From Termitomyces sp. T153 (taxonomy: Eukaryota > Basidiomycota > Agaricomycetes > Agaricales > Lyophyllaceae): a stretch of 64,000 nt of DNA. The stretch covers positions 268,872 to 332,871 of the forward strand of contig JACKQL020000056.1 of the NCBI GenBank assembly GCA_018296165.2, written 5' to 3'. The notes under the pieces were generated by a model. The model had not been told where the DNA came from and searched no databases. It saw only the letters and a list, made by a program, of their open reading frames with translations. Positions 23,854-36,123 of the stretch are shown in pieces. Within the stretch, counting starts at the first letter, position 1. Every line of letters starts with the position of its first letter. Both the position numbers and the translations under genes were made by a program.

Positions 23854-23907
23854 GCTCACTCAACATCTCCAGGGGTCTGTAACAAGCCCCAGAGATGTTG
23901 AGCAAGC
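23854..23907. repeat. Hairpin, about 21-bp arms
   Basis: gctcactcaacatctcc at the left arm (23854-23874) is matched by its near-complement at 23887-23907, with a 12-nt loop. No T-run follows, so a terminator role is unsupported. It could be a transposon end. Confidence 0.55.
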
Positions 23908-24019
23908 TGCAGGACTTTCTGTATTACCTTATTGATCACTTTCCTAAGGTTAGGGCTAGCTCCTGCCTTCTGTATAGCTGTTTCCATCCCTTCATTGCCT
24001 ACTGATTTGCTGCACTGAG

Positions 24020-25622
24020 CAGTGGGGATCCTTAGACTTGTTCTCTTCAGGGTCCCCTCTGCTAGGTGATTAGTTACTGTTGTATCATTGTCTACTTTGT
24101 TAATATACTTTGGATTCCCCTAGTGTGACTCTGAGCTGCCACTCCCAGAAGTTGCCCTTACAACAGAACAAGTCTCCTAAAACTGGTCTGGAAGCCCCTC
24201 ATGGCCTGCAAGGAATCTCTGACCCCCTATTTGTTGCTTCTCCACCAGAATCAAGTACCGTGGAGTTCTATGTCTCACCTTGCCAACCCAGACACTCCCT
24301 CAGAGGCTCCAGCCCCACAGGACAAAGCCTGGACTTGTCTGCTACACCTAGAAAGCCAGGTGCAACTGATGCAATCATCTCTGACCCACCACACAGCAGA
24401 ACTCTTGACCCTCTGTTGAACCACAGATCATATCTCCCAATTACTCCAGGCATTGCTTGAGTGCCTACCCTCTATCTCCACACCTCCCCTGACAATGGAA
24501 CCAACCCCAGCTGTTCCTGTAATTGCTCCCACAGCTCCAGTGACCCTACAGCTGCAGATTCCACATCCTGCACTCCCAGATGCATACAATGGTGCTTGCT
24601 CCAGTGGAGAGTGCTTCCTCCAGTCCTGCCTCACCTACATCCACCTCAGCAGGGACTCCTTTGACTCCAACACACTAAAGATAGCTTGGGTATTGTTATA
24701 TATGAAGACTGAACATGCCTCCACCTATATGCTGCAGGCTTTCCAGTGTCCTGGAGGTGTCAGAACTTTTGCAGACTGGGCAGCCTTTGAAAAGGACTTT
24801 TGTGCAGAGTTTTTTCTGCCAAAACCACTGCCTTAGCACTCTGTGACAGGGAGCAGTATGGGCAAGGAAAGTGGATGCTGGACAAGTACATCGACTCCTT
24901 CTAGGCATTGGTTGAGCAAGCTGCCCACCCTGACAGCCTTCAACTGTGCCTTACATTCCAGGATGGCCTGCACCCCACATTGATAGAATGCATTGACAAC
25001 CTTGTGGAAGGCCACCTGGACAAAGAAAGGATCACTCTCTGGTACAAGGTAGCCAGAGATCAGTGGCAGCTCATGGAGATTTGTTGGGAGCTCTGCCATA
25101 TGCACCCCATGTAGTGCCCCACTCTGGTCACCAGCCTCCAGTACCCCACACCTGCTCTTCCTATGCCCAAGCCTGCTCCAGCCATCTCTGCACTGTGCCC
25201 CTTGCTGCTAGGCATTCCCATGGATGTGGACACAGCCTGGCAGCTGTGCCAGAGATGCAAGAAACCCAGGCACTTTGCATGACACTGCCTGTTGGGACTG
25301 GAGGTATGCTACCTCTCTACAGCAGAGCAGGAGAAACTCCACATGCAACTGTTGGCTGCAAAGGATGCTGCTAGGGCTCTGTCACCTGACAAGCTGGCAC
25401 CCAAGTCAACTCCAGAGGAGATTAATGCCTGCACATCACCTGTAGAGCTGGAGGAGGATTTTTAGTCAAGCAATGGATGAGGTGTATGCCTCTATTGCTG
25501 GGTACTAACAGGCTCTCATGTCTGTCATTAGAGAATAAAACTGTCATTTCCAATGCCCATCATTCTAAGACAGAAGAACCCCAGCTTCCCCCTCTAGACA
25601 TACAAACACCAACTCTGGGGTC
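24020..25622 (+). mobile_element. Gypsy family B, copy 1: partial 5' LTR, gag, start of protease
   Basis: 24020-24162 is the 3' part of a B-type LTR (cttgttctct, then ...gttgcccttaca). Gag follows from about 24201 in one frame with a single stop to 24836: GECFLQSCLTYI, DTLKIAWVLLYMK-like and FADWAAFEKDFCAEFF (retrotransposon Gag core). It shifts frame and continues through DKERITLWYKVARDQWQLMEI to a zinc knuckle, CQRCKKPRHFA then HC, with a stop inside. The copy stops abruptly in the protease leader at the reversed LTR of copy 2. Its missing 3' half may be copy 3. Confidence 0.82.
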
Positions 25623-25964
25623 CAGAACAACCAAGTCAAGAGTCCAACCCAGAAACAGAAATCCATTGTAAATGGCCTCAATCTTCAGACTCACAGTGCA
25701 AGACCACATACAAATATAACCAAAAGATAGTCCTTGATCAAAGTACTCATGAACCAAAGATGGGAGGCCTATGATGAGTGGTAGGCCTGGAATGCAGAAA
25801 ACAATCCAGTGTGGTAAGAGGCCATGTGGAAGGGGCAACACTTGTCAGAATTACAGACAGAGAACTGGTGCAGCCTGAGGGCTAGAACTGGGACCAGCAG
25901 ATAGAGAAAACAAAGGAGAATAAAGGAAAACCATAAGGAGGGAGGAATGGGACATCCCCTGACA
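25623..25964 (-). repeat. 3' LTR of gypsy B copy 2 (end truncated)
   Basis: Starts on the minus strand with TGTCAGGGGA after the purine tract, and parallels the 34066-34459 LTR through 'gaggccatttacaat' and 'ttctgggttggactct', where it stops at the junction with copy 1. Confidence 0.82.
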
Positions 25965-28900
25965 TCATCCCCCCTCTAGCATGCAGTGTCTTGACATACC
26001 GGGTAGAAGAAGTCACAAATTGCCTGGTCAGCTGCTGAAACATGGTAGATGCCTCAGATGGCTTTTGGGGCATTGGGGTTGTGGACCAGGGCTGGTGCAC
26101 ATACATTAGCCTGTGGTTCCCAAGAGATGTCTTTGATGCCATATTGCTTCCATTTCACCTTGAACTGCAACTTCCCTCAGAATATCTGCTATCCAAGATT
26201 TCCTCCACTTCATACTCCTCCTCATTGTGGGCCAGGACTGGTGGTGGGAGTGGCTTAGGGGGTTGGCCTAGGATTGGATCCTCTGGGGCTAGAAATGGCT
26301 TGACAACATTGAAGACTGGGTGCAATTGGCATAGGCCTGCTGGGAGTTTAAGTCAGTATGCTAAAGGCCCTACTTTTTTCTCCACCATAAAGGGGTCCAG
26401 ATGATGATGTGACAGCTTCTGGAATGACCTTGTTGTGATGATGTGACAGCTTCTGGGATGGCCTTGTTGTCTTAATGTCCAAGCTATCCAAGTACACATG
26501 GTCTCCTGGCTTTGTAAACTGAGGCTGGTGTCCAATGGCAATCATAGTACCATGCCATATCCTCCTTGGCCTTCACCAATGCTGCCTTTGCCTCCTCCTG
26601 TGCTCTCTTCATCTGCTCCACAAACTCATTGATGGAGTCATTCTCAGAGGGGCATGCCTGAGGTTCAAATCCCATGCAGGGGTGCCTGCCAGTGTTTAGG
26701 AAGAATGGAGTCATCTGTGTGGAAGAGTGCACATGTTTGTTGTATTGGAATTTAGTGTGCAGCAGCAGCTCATCCCAGTCATCCTGCCTCTAATTACAAA
26801 ACAGGCAGAGATACTGTTCCAGTTGCTAATTAACACATTCTGCCTGCTCATCTGACTGAGAGTGATAGGCCATGGTGGTATGGAGCTTCACTCCTAGCAG
26901 GTGGTACAGTTCCCAAGTGAACTCTGCCACAAACTGGGGGCCTCAGTCTGAGACATACCCATCTTACAGACCATGGAGCTTCCAGACATTCTTGCAATAC
27001 AGGCCAGCTGCTCTCAAGGCAGAGCATGTGGTGTGGGTAGGGATGAAGTGGGCCTATTTGCAATAGAGGTCCACCACTACCATCACTGCATCATATCCAT
27101 GAGCATCTGGGAGTTCCATAATTAAATCTACTGATGCAACACTCCAGTGAGCTGCTGGAATAGGGAGAGGGTGGAGCTGTCACATAGGTGCCTGGTGGCA
27201 AGGCTTGGTGTGGAGGCAGAGATTACCAGTGCTCATGTACGTACCTATGTGTTGGGAGGTTTAAGGCCACCAGTAATTCTGGGATACCAGCTCCAATGTC
27301 TTCTACCTACCAGAATGTTCAGCTACCCAAGAGTCATAGTGTTGCTCTCAAATGCATTGGCAAAGTTTTGGAATGTTAGGCATGTAGATGTGTTCTCAGA
27401 AGGTTAAAAGCCCATCCTAAAGACCCCACTCATCTGTATGCACAGACTTAACTTTGCTTTCTTGTTGAGCTCATAGAGCCTGTGCAGCCTAGGCAACAGC
27501 ATTTTCTTGTGCACCCTCCCAGTTCCCTCTTTGGATGTCTCTGAGGATGTTTGCCTTGTCCTCTTGGACCACAATCCCTTCTAGAGCACAGATAGTAGAA
27601 AGCTCAGGCTTGAGCAGAACAATGTTGTCAGTATCCCCTGCCTCCATTCCTTGGTCAGCCTGCCTGGACAATGCATCCAGTTTTCCCATGCTCCATCCAG
27701 GTTTGTAATGCAGTGAGAAGTCAAAGTCAGCTAGATACAGGGACCAACATTCAGCTTCTTAGTTATACAGAAGTACTCAATGTTCTTGTGGTCTGTCCAG
27801 ACTTCAAACTTATGCCTTGCACCCTCAAGGAAATGTCAGCATTTTTCAAAGGATCAAATGATTGCGAGCATCCCCCTCCTTGTCATAAATCTCATAGTTC
27901 TGTTCTACTGCATTAGGGCTTTTGGAGTAGGAGGCTACTGGATGCCACTTGCCATCCTCCTTTGACTGCTAGGAGAGGACTGCTCTCCTGGCAAAGTCCA
28001 AGCTATCTGCTTCAACATGGAAGGGAGAGTCATCATCTGGAAACAGGAGAACAGGTTTTGAGGTAACAGCTTGTTTGAGGGCATCAAAGGGATCTTGCAG
28101 TGGGGGCCCCCATTGCCATGCTGCATCCTTGCCTGTGAGGTTGAAGAGGGGCCATGCATGGTGGGAGAAATCCTGTATGAATCTCTGGTAGAAGTTGACA
28201 AACCCAAGCAGGGCCTGTACTTCCTTCTTGTTCCTTGGCTCAGGCCACTCCACTACAACTGCCACTTTGATGGGGTCCATCTTAGCCATTCCATGTGAGA
28301 TGATCAACCCTAGGTGCTCCACCTTAGTCTGCTCAAATTCACACTTTTCAGGCTTTAAATAGAGCTGGTGTTGGTAGAGGCATTCTAAGACAATGCACAT
28401 GACCCAGCAATGCTCCTCCAAGGTTTTAGTGTAGATGATGATATTATCAAGATACATGCAAACAATGCCTTCTGCAATCAGATCACAGAAGATATCATTC
28501 ATCATAGTCTGGAAGGTGGCTGGGCTATTGGTGAGACTAAAGAACATCACCAGAGGTTCAAAGAGTCCACAATTGGTTTGGAATGCTGCCTTCCACTTAT
28601 CTCCCTCTTTGATGTGCACATTGTTGTAGCCCCAAGGGACATCTAACTTGATGAAATAGCATGCACCTTGAAGATTGTTGACAAGTTCTGAGATGAGTGG
28701 CAAAGGATAGCAGTGCTTCACTGTCATTGCATCTAAGACTTGATAGTCCTGAACCAGATGAAGTGACCCATCCTTCTTCTTAATGAAAAAGACTGGAGAG
28801 GCCATTGGGGACTTAGAGGGTCATATTCATCCAGAGCTACGATTCTCCTGTAACAATGCATCCAGCTCATCCTGCTCACAGGGCACCAGAGGATAGACTT

Positions 28901-30986
28901 TGCAGCTGGAGGGTTCTGCATCTGGTATCAGCTCAATTGCATGATCCCTCTGCTTATGCTCTGGGAGTAAATCAAAGGATGTCTTGGAGAATATGTCCTC
29001 AACATTGTGGAGGTGATCAGGAACTGTGCTATAAAAAGGCTTGGGCTGGGAGTTTGCCACAAATGCCTTGGTCAGACATTGAGAAGTAGTCTGACTGGCC
29101 CAAATCTCTGCTACTGTAGGAGGGGGGCAGAGAGTTGTAGTGTAGATCCTATCACCTACCTCAATGGTTTTGTCTGGAGACTCTGGGTCCAGAGCACTAG
29201 TACATTCTCCTTTGCCTTCATCTTTCTCTTGAGGTTCATACCCAACACCTCAGACACCCTCATACACAGCCTCTCTAGGAGGAAATGCCAAAGGGGGGGG
29301 GATTCAGGAGGTCAAGATCAGCATAAGGGAGATGCCTGGCATGACAGGCTCACATGGCAGCATACTCACAAAATCTTTGCTTCATGCTCCTTATGGACTT
29401 CTTCAGCACAAGCTATGCAACAGCAAAAGCAACAGCTCATCTTCACCTCACCCTTAGTCCAGTCAATCTCAGGCTTGTGTTTGTGTAACCAGGTGAACCC
29501 CAAGATCATGTCTTGTTTCTTCAGACTAATGATGGCAAAAGTGGTTTGCCCAGAGTGGTCTTTATAATGGAGGACCAGATCCACCATGGAGCAAATAGAG
29601 CTAGCTTCATTGAGCATGCCATCAACATTGTACATAGGAATAGAATAAGATAGGGAGCAAGTGGTGAGACAATGTTGTTGCACATAGTCTGTGTTGAGGA
29701 AGAGGCTCATTGCACCACTGTTAAGCAGAGTGACCATACTTTGGATCTGCTGAGTGTCCACTGTCTCAATTTCAACCTGTACCTTTAGAGAGTTGGTGGA
29801 ATGGGTGGAAGCTACAATGTAATGACAGGGTAGATGGCATTTCCATGCAGGAATCCAGAGGAATGGGTTAGAAGGTGTGTTTCCAGTGGAGACTTTAGCT
29901 GGGGTGGGGGTTTGTATGTCTGAGGAGGGGCTTATCATTTCAGGCATAGTATACAAAGCAGCAATAGATATATTTGATTTTACAGATAGGGGAGGGAAAT
30001 GATTAGCACTGGGCAACAGCAGTGTATGGGTCATCCATTGCCCTTTGAAAAATTCTCCTCTAATTCTGCAAGAACCTCCTCCAATACATTGGCTGCATCA
30101 TCAGAGTGGATGACTATAGGTGTCTCAGGAGAGGGGGTTCCTGTTGCATCCCAGGGTGCTAGGAGGTGGATGAGCAGCTCTTCTTGCTCTGATGCAGATA
30201 GGTAGCAGACTTCTAGCCCTTGGGAGCAGTAGCAGGCAAGGTGAACAGCCTTTCCAGTGTCAACACAACAGAGGAGTAGAAGATTGCTGTTGGAAGGTGT
30301 CAACATCAATTGGAACTCCTTGGAGTAGGGAGCACAAGGGAGCAACATGAGATGGAATAGGGAGAGCCACACTTGCTCATGAGGCTGCTAGAGCAGGTGT
30401 GGAAGGGGGAACTTTGGGGGTAAACCTGCCATGAGGAAAGAGAAATGTCAAGGGTTGCACTTGCTGCAGCTCACATTGCAGTTCCATCAACTGCCACTGC
30501 TCATGTGCCACATTGTACCAGGTATAAACATGCTCATCATCTGGGCACTCCTCAGCCATACTGTCAATATGATTCATGAGAGAGGGGTGGAGTCTGTCAT
30601 GGAAGGGGAGGCAGAGTTGCAGGCCATCTGGATAGCCAGCCTATTTGACTAAGCTATGGAAAGAGTCAATGTACTTGTTAAGTGACCACTTCCCTTAACC
30701 ATACTGAGTTTGGTCTCAAAAGGAAAGAGCTGCAGTCTTGGTGGGGTCAAAGAGAAAGAACTCAGCTTGGAACTCCTTCACAAACTCTATCCAGCCAGAA
30801 AAACTCTCAACTCCTCCTGGGTGTCAAAAAATGTGCAGTGCATAGGTTGAGGCTTGGCCTGCCTTCATGTAGGAGAGTACCCAGGCAATTTTCAAGGTGT
30901 CAGAGGCAAAGGCTTCACTGCTCAACCAGATATAGGTGATGCAAGACTGGAGGAAACATTTTCCAACTCTACAGTCCCCATCAAAT
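25623..30986 (-). mobile_element. Gypsy family B, copy 2, reversed: gag, PR, RT, IN, 3' LTR
   Basis: On the minus strand: gag (30986-30040; GKCFLQSC then DTLKIAWVLSYMK), protease (30034-29366; LLNSGAMSLFL, where the catalytic Asp of DSGA is Asn), pre-RT leader (29060-28827), RT (28805-27969; FFIKKKDGSLHLVQDYQVLD, then LDN instead of LDD at 28443-28454), RNase H and integrase fragments, and an integrase tail (26732-26484; ending in ...AWYYD). The 3' LTR is 25964 down to 25623, truncated at its far end and preceded by the purine tract AGAGGGGGGA. There is no 5' LTR: the copy breaks off in gag at about 30986. Ty3/gypsy by domain order. Non-functional. Confidence 0.87.
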
Positions 30987-33900
30987 AGACAAAATCATTG
31001 AGGTAAGTGATAGGATCTATGCTATGGACCTCTGCCCCCCTCCTACAGTATCAGAATGCCAGGCCAGTCAGACCACTTCTCAAGGTCTGGCTGAAATATT
31101 TGCAGTGAATTTCCAGCCCAAGCCCTTTTGTAGCATGGTTTCTGATCACCTCCATGATTTTGAGGATGTATTCTCTGAGGGATCTTTTGATTCACTTCCA
31201 GAGTGTAAGCAATGGGATCATGTAATTGAGCTGATACCTGATGCAGAACCTTCCAGTTGCAAAGTCTATTCACTTGCACCCTGTGAGCAGGATGAGCTGG
31301 ACAGGTTTTCCAGGAGAATCTTAGCTCTGAACAGATACAACCCTCTAAGTTCCCAATGGCCTCCCTAGTCTTTTCAAGAGGAGGAATGGGTCTCTTCATC
31401 TGGTTTAGGACTATCAAGTCTTGAATGCAATGACAGTGAAGAATTGTTATCCCCTCCCACTCATCTCTGAACTTGTCAACAACCTTTGAGGTGCATGCTA
31501 CTTCACCAAGTTGGATGTCTGTTGAGGCTACAATAATGTGCACATCAACAAGGGAGATAAGTGGAAGGCAGCATTCCAAACCAATTGTGGACTCTTTGAA
31601 CCTCTGGTGATGTTCTTTGGTCTCACCAATAGCCCAGCCACCTTCCAAACTATGAAGAATAACATCTTCTATGATCTGATCATGGAGGGTGTTGTTTGCA
31701 TGTATCTTGATAATATCATCATCTACACCAAAACCCTGGAGGCTTGCCAGGTCATGTGCATTGTTTTGGAATGCCTCTGCTAACACCAGCTCTATCTGAA
31801 GCCTGAAAAGTGTGAGTTTGAGCAGACTAAGGTTGAGTACCTAGGGTTGATCATCTTGCATGGAATGGCTGAGATGGACCCCATCAAAGTGGCAGGTGTA
31901 GTGGAATGCCCCAAGCAAAGGAACAAGAAGGAAGTACAGGTATTTCTAGGGTTTGTTAACTGCTACCAGAGGTTCATACAGGATTTCTCCCACCATGCAC
32001 ATCCTCTCTTTGACCTCACTGTCAAGGACACAGCATGGCAGTTAGAGTCCTTACAGCAAGCTGCCCTTAGTGCAGCCAAGCAAGCTGTCACTTCAAAATC
32101 TGTCCTCCTATTCTTGAATGATGACTTTCTCTTCTGTGTTGAAGCTGATAGCTCTGATTTTGCCACAGGAGCAGTCCTCTCCCAGCAGTCAAAGGAGGAT
32201 GGCAAGTGGCATCCCATAGCCTTATACTCCAAGAGCCTTAATATAGTAGGATGGAACTACAAGATCCATGACAAGGAAATGCTTACCATTATTTGGTTCT
32301 TTGACAAATGGCAGCATTTTCTTGAGAGTGCAAGGTATAGGTTTGAAGTCTGCACAGACCACAAGAACCTTGACTACTTTCATACAGCAAAGACACTCAA
32401 TAAACAACAAGATTGGTGGTCCACTGTATCTGGCCAACTTTGACTTCTCACTACATCACAAACCTGGACAGAGCAAGGGCAAACCAGATGCATTGTTTAG
32501 GCATGCTGACCATGGCACTAGGGCAGGGAATAATAATAACATCATCATCCTCCTCAAGCCTGAACTTGTCCAAAGGGATGGGGAAAACATCCTCAAGAAC
32601 ATTAAGTTAGTGCATGCAGATGAATGGAGTTTTCAGGATGGGCTTCTAACCTTCCAAAGACACATCTACATGTTTAACATTCTAAAACTCTGCCAAGACA
32701 GTGTAGAGAAACACCATGACTCTTGTGTAGCCAGACATCCTAGTAGATGGAAGATGCTGGAGCTGGTGTCCTGGAACTACTGGTGACCTCATATATCCCA
32801 ATATGTAGGCACTTACACCAGCACCTGTGATCTGTGTCTCCACACCAAGCTTCATTGCCAGCCTCCCATGGGTCAGCTCCACCCTCTCCCCATTCCAGCT
32901 GCCCATTGTAGTGTGGCTGGGACTTTGTTGTCAAACTCCTGGATCCTCATGGGTATGATGCAGTAATGGTAGTGGTGGACTTTTATGGTAAACAGGCCTA
33001 CTTCATCTCCACCCACACCACCTGCTCAGCCCTGGGAGCAGCTGGCCTGTATTGAAAGAATGTCTGGAAGCTCCATGGTCTGTCTGATGAGTATGTCTCA
33101 GACTGAGGCCCTCAGTTTGTGGCAGAGTTCACTCAGGAGCTGTACTGCCTACTTGGAGTGAAGCTCTACACCATCACTGCCTATCACCCTCAGTTTGATA
33201 GACAGACCAAATGTGTTAATCAAGAACTGGAACAGTATATCTGCCTATTCTGTAACAAGAGGCAGGATGACTGGGATGAGCTTCTGTCAGATGCTGAGTT
33301 CTAGTACAACAATCATGTTCACTCTTCCACTCAGATGATTCCATTCTTTCTGGACACTGGCAGACACCCCCACATGAGATTGGAGCCTCAGGCATGCCCC
33401 CTGGAGAATGACTCAGTGAATAAATTTGTGGACAGGATCAAGAAGGTGCAGGAGGAGGCAAAGGCAGCACTAGTGAAGGTGAAGGATGATATGGCATGGT
33501 ACTACAACCACCAACAGCTGCCAGCCCCTGTCTATAAGCCAGGCAACCATGTGTACTTAGACAGCTCAGACATAAAGACAAGTAGACCATCACAGAAGCT
33601 GTCACATTGTCACCTTAGGCCTTCATGGTAAAGAGGAAGGTAGGGCCTTAAGCATATCAACTCAAGCTACAGGCCAGCCTGCATTGAATTGCACCCCATC
33701 TTCAATGCTGTCAAGCTGTTTCCAGCCTCAGAAGTCTCTATTCCTGGCTGCTGCCCTCAGGCACTGCCAACACCAATTCTGGTTAATGATAAGGAAGAGT
33801 ACAAGGTGGAAGAAATTTTGGATAGCATGGTGTGTCAGGGGAAGTTATAATTCAAGGTGAAGTGGAAAGGATATGGCATCAAGGACATCCCTTGAGAACT

Positions 33901-34459
33901 GCAGGCCAATGTATGTGCACCAGCCCTGATTTGGGACTTCTATCACAGGCACCCCAGTGCACTAAAGGCAATTTGAGGCATCTACCCCATTTCAGTGGCT
34001 GACTAGGCAATCCACAACTTTTTCTACCCAGTGTGTCAAGATGCTGCATGCTAGAGGGGGGGTGATGTCAGGGGACCATAGTGCCAGACCCTTGGATTGT
34101 TTCCTTTACTCCAAGCCTGCCACTCATTAAAGACCCCTCATCTTTGGATCACAAGTACTTTTGACCAAGGGCTATCTTTTGGCTATATTTCTATGTGGTC
34201 ATGTGCTGTGAGTCTGAAGATTGAGGCCATTTACAATAGATTTCTGTTTTTGGGTTGGACTCTGAATTTGGTTGTTGTCAAGTGTTTCTTCTAGAAGCTC
34301 TAGAGTAGATTTTACAAACACTAGATTTGTTCTCTTTGAATCTCCCTCTGCCAAGTGAGTAGCTAAAACTCTAGAACTTCTTGTAGATGCTGAATAGACT
34401 TGGGATCTTCCTCTGCCAGTTGTGTGATTGAGCCACAGCCTTCAGAGTTTGCCCTTATA
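30987..34459 (+). mobile_element. Gypsy family B, copy 3: RT, RNase H, integrase, chromodomain, 3' LTR
   Basis: Begins inside the protease-RT linker (ends of IELIPDAEPSSCKVYSL at about 31227) and runs through RT (31370-31850; FTKLDV, YNNVHI, then MYLDNI at 31703-31714), RNase H (to about 32443; VEADSSDFATGAVLS, CTDHKNLDYF), integrase (32700-33631; ITAYHPQFDRQT) and a chromodomain (about 33805-33985; KVKWKGYGIKD). It ends at a complete-looking LTR. Stops and frameshifts are frequent. It is joined back-to-back with copy 2 at about 30987. Confidence 0.87.
34066..34459 (+). repeat. 3' LTR of gypsy B copy 3
   Basis: Preceded by the purine tract CTAGAGGGGGGGTGA. Starts TGTCAGGGGACC and ends near GCCCTTATA by comparison with the solo LTRs, whose limits are fixed by target duplications. 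Confidence 0.82.
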
Positions 34460-34489
34460 GACATTCCCTTTGGCGCAAAAATGAGCTTG

Positions 34490-35910
34490 GTTACAATGGC
34501 AATGTGGTGTATTGGTACTGAGTGGTCATGTTGTATCAATTTCATGGGCCAGCTGCAGGTTTGACTCCTGTAGGTGGCAATCCAAACTCCTCATTAGTTT
34601 CTGTTTTGACTTTTTCTTTGGGTTCAATCTATTATTGGACCTTGGGTGCAACAAACCCACCATGTAAGAATCATTCAAAAGTCTTCAGCAGAGAAAAGAA
34701 TGTCTTTGTCAGGAAGAGGAATCAAACCCTATCAGTGACTCTGTTTAGGTGGTTTATCTATGACCAGTACCACAGACAGGTTATGGACAGGCTCTGGTGG
34801 CAGGGTCTATCTGTTACTGGTGTTGTGAAAAGGTTCTTGGCAGACATAATTAATTGTGGTCTGTCAAAAATGCTAGAGTGTGGCCTTTCAGTACAGAAAT
34901 ATAATATGGTTACAACAGCAATGTGATGTATTGATACTGCATTGTCACTTTGTATTAATGTTGTGGTAGTTGTAGGTTCAATCTGTAGCTGGCAATAAAT
35001 AATCTTTCTTGGAAATGTTTTGACATTCTCAACTGAGCCTGCCTCCTGGAAAATCTTTGACTCTTTCAACTGAGCCTGCCTCAACAGATTTGTGATCCAT
35101 CCATTATTGGAACCATGTAACTGCTGGGATGTTGCCCTTTGATTGAAGATATAGTTTGGCTACCACAACAATGTGGTATAATGGTACTGAGTGGTCACTT
35201 TATATCAATACAATATGGCAGCTGTAGGTTTGACCACTCTAGCTGGCAATAATTCTCATTGGAATTTTCCCACTTTTTTTGGGGATCAATCCATTATTTG
35301 GAGTTGGGTGTTACAAACCCACTATGTAAAAATCATTAAAAAGTTTTCTATAGAGAAAAAAGGCCTATGTCAGGAAGAGGAATCAAACACTGTCAGTGGC
35401 TCCAATGGCACAATCAGCAAATCCACCATGTAAGAATGATTCAAAAGTTTTACAATGAAAAAATTGTCTATGCCAGGAAGAGGGATTAAACCCCATCAGC
35501 AGCTACAGTGGCATGGTTTCTCCATTGCCATTGCCAGTACAATGGAAAGGTTTTGGATGGGCTTTGGTGGCATGGTTTATCTGTTGCCAGTACAACAGAA
35601 TTTTCTCAATGGGCTCCATTAGTGTGGTTTATCCATTATCAGTATCCTTTGGGACAAGGATATATTCTGGTTATATCAGCAATGTGGTGTATTGGTACTG
35701 CATTGTCACTTGGTGATCAATGTAATGTGCTAGTTGCAGGTTTGACTCATGTAGCTGGCAATGTCTATGTAGTCTTGGTTGAAAGGTTTTTGACAAAGAA
35801 TCATTATTGATCACTTTACTTTCACACTTCAGTGGTGTGGTGGAATGCCCTCAAAGCTTGTAAGCCTTTCATCCTTGCAACTCTGGGTTTGACCCCAAAT
35901 GCTTGCATTT
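34490..35910. repeat. Array of degenerate tRNA-like units with Pol III A/B-box motifs
   Basis: Four plus-strand units share aatgtggtgtattggtactg-like 5' parts and a B-box-like caggtttgactc, about 50 nt apart: near 34491-34590, 34905-35000, 35155-35255 and 35660-35770. Between them are minus-strand units ending in ...gggtttgattcctcttcctg (seen on plus as aggaagaggaatcaaac) at 34711, 35371 and 35477. A further tRNA-like piece with gggtttgacccc is at 35820-35910. A spacer with ccaccatgtaagaatcattc recurs near 34660, 35310 and 35425, so units of about 550-650 bp were duplicated in tandem. All have lost CpG; none folds into a convincing intact tRNA. They could be tRNA-derived SINEs or dead tRNA genes. 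Confidence 0.6.
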
Positions 35911-36047
35911 TCAATCATATTCAACACCATTTTTTCTATTTTTGATTAACACCTGCAAGTTTTTTTATTGAACCTTATTGGGACTACTAAGAATTACTAA
36001 AATAGGAATATCCTACAAGCAAAAAGGTTGCACCAATGGAAAGTCCT

Positions 36048-36123
36048 ACTGGATGTAGCACTGAAGACTGGAAGTAGCACTGGAGACTGAAAGTAGCACT
36101 GAAGACTGGAAGTAGCACAGGAG
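36048..36123 (+). repeat. 19-bp minisatellite, 4 copies
   Basis: The unit ACTGGAAGTAGCACTGAAG recurs four times in a row with one or two changes per copy. Confidence 0.85.

Larger units (their letters stand above)
20304..24019. other. Long AT-rich, gene-free stretch
   Basis: After about 20.65 kb CpG nearly vanishes. Frames up to 89 codons occur (for example 21778-22047) but none resembles a known domain and all sit in relic-like sequence. It contains the fold-back (20845-21068), one copy of a dispersed repeat (about 22870-23100) and a hairpin (23854-23907). Otherwise I see nothing that I can name; it is probably very old transposon DNA. Confidence 0.5.

Noticed and set aside
23854..23907. 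Rho-independent-like terminator hairpin
   Set aside because: No T-run follows and the host is a eukaryote; kept only as a hairpin.
34490..35910. Functional tRNA genes
   Set aside because: A and B boxes are recognisable, but acceptor stems and anticodon arms do not pair well, so I list them only as tRNA-like repeats.
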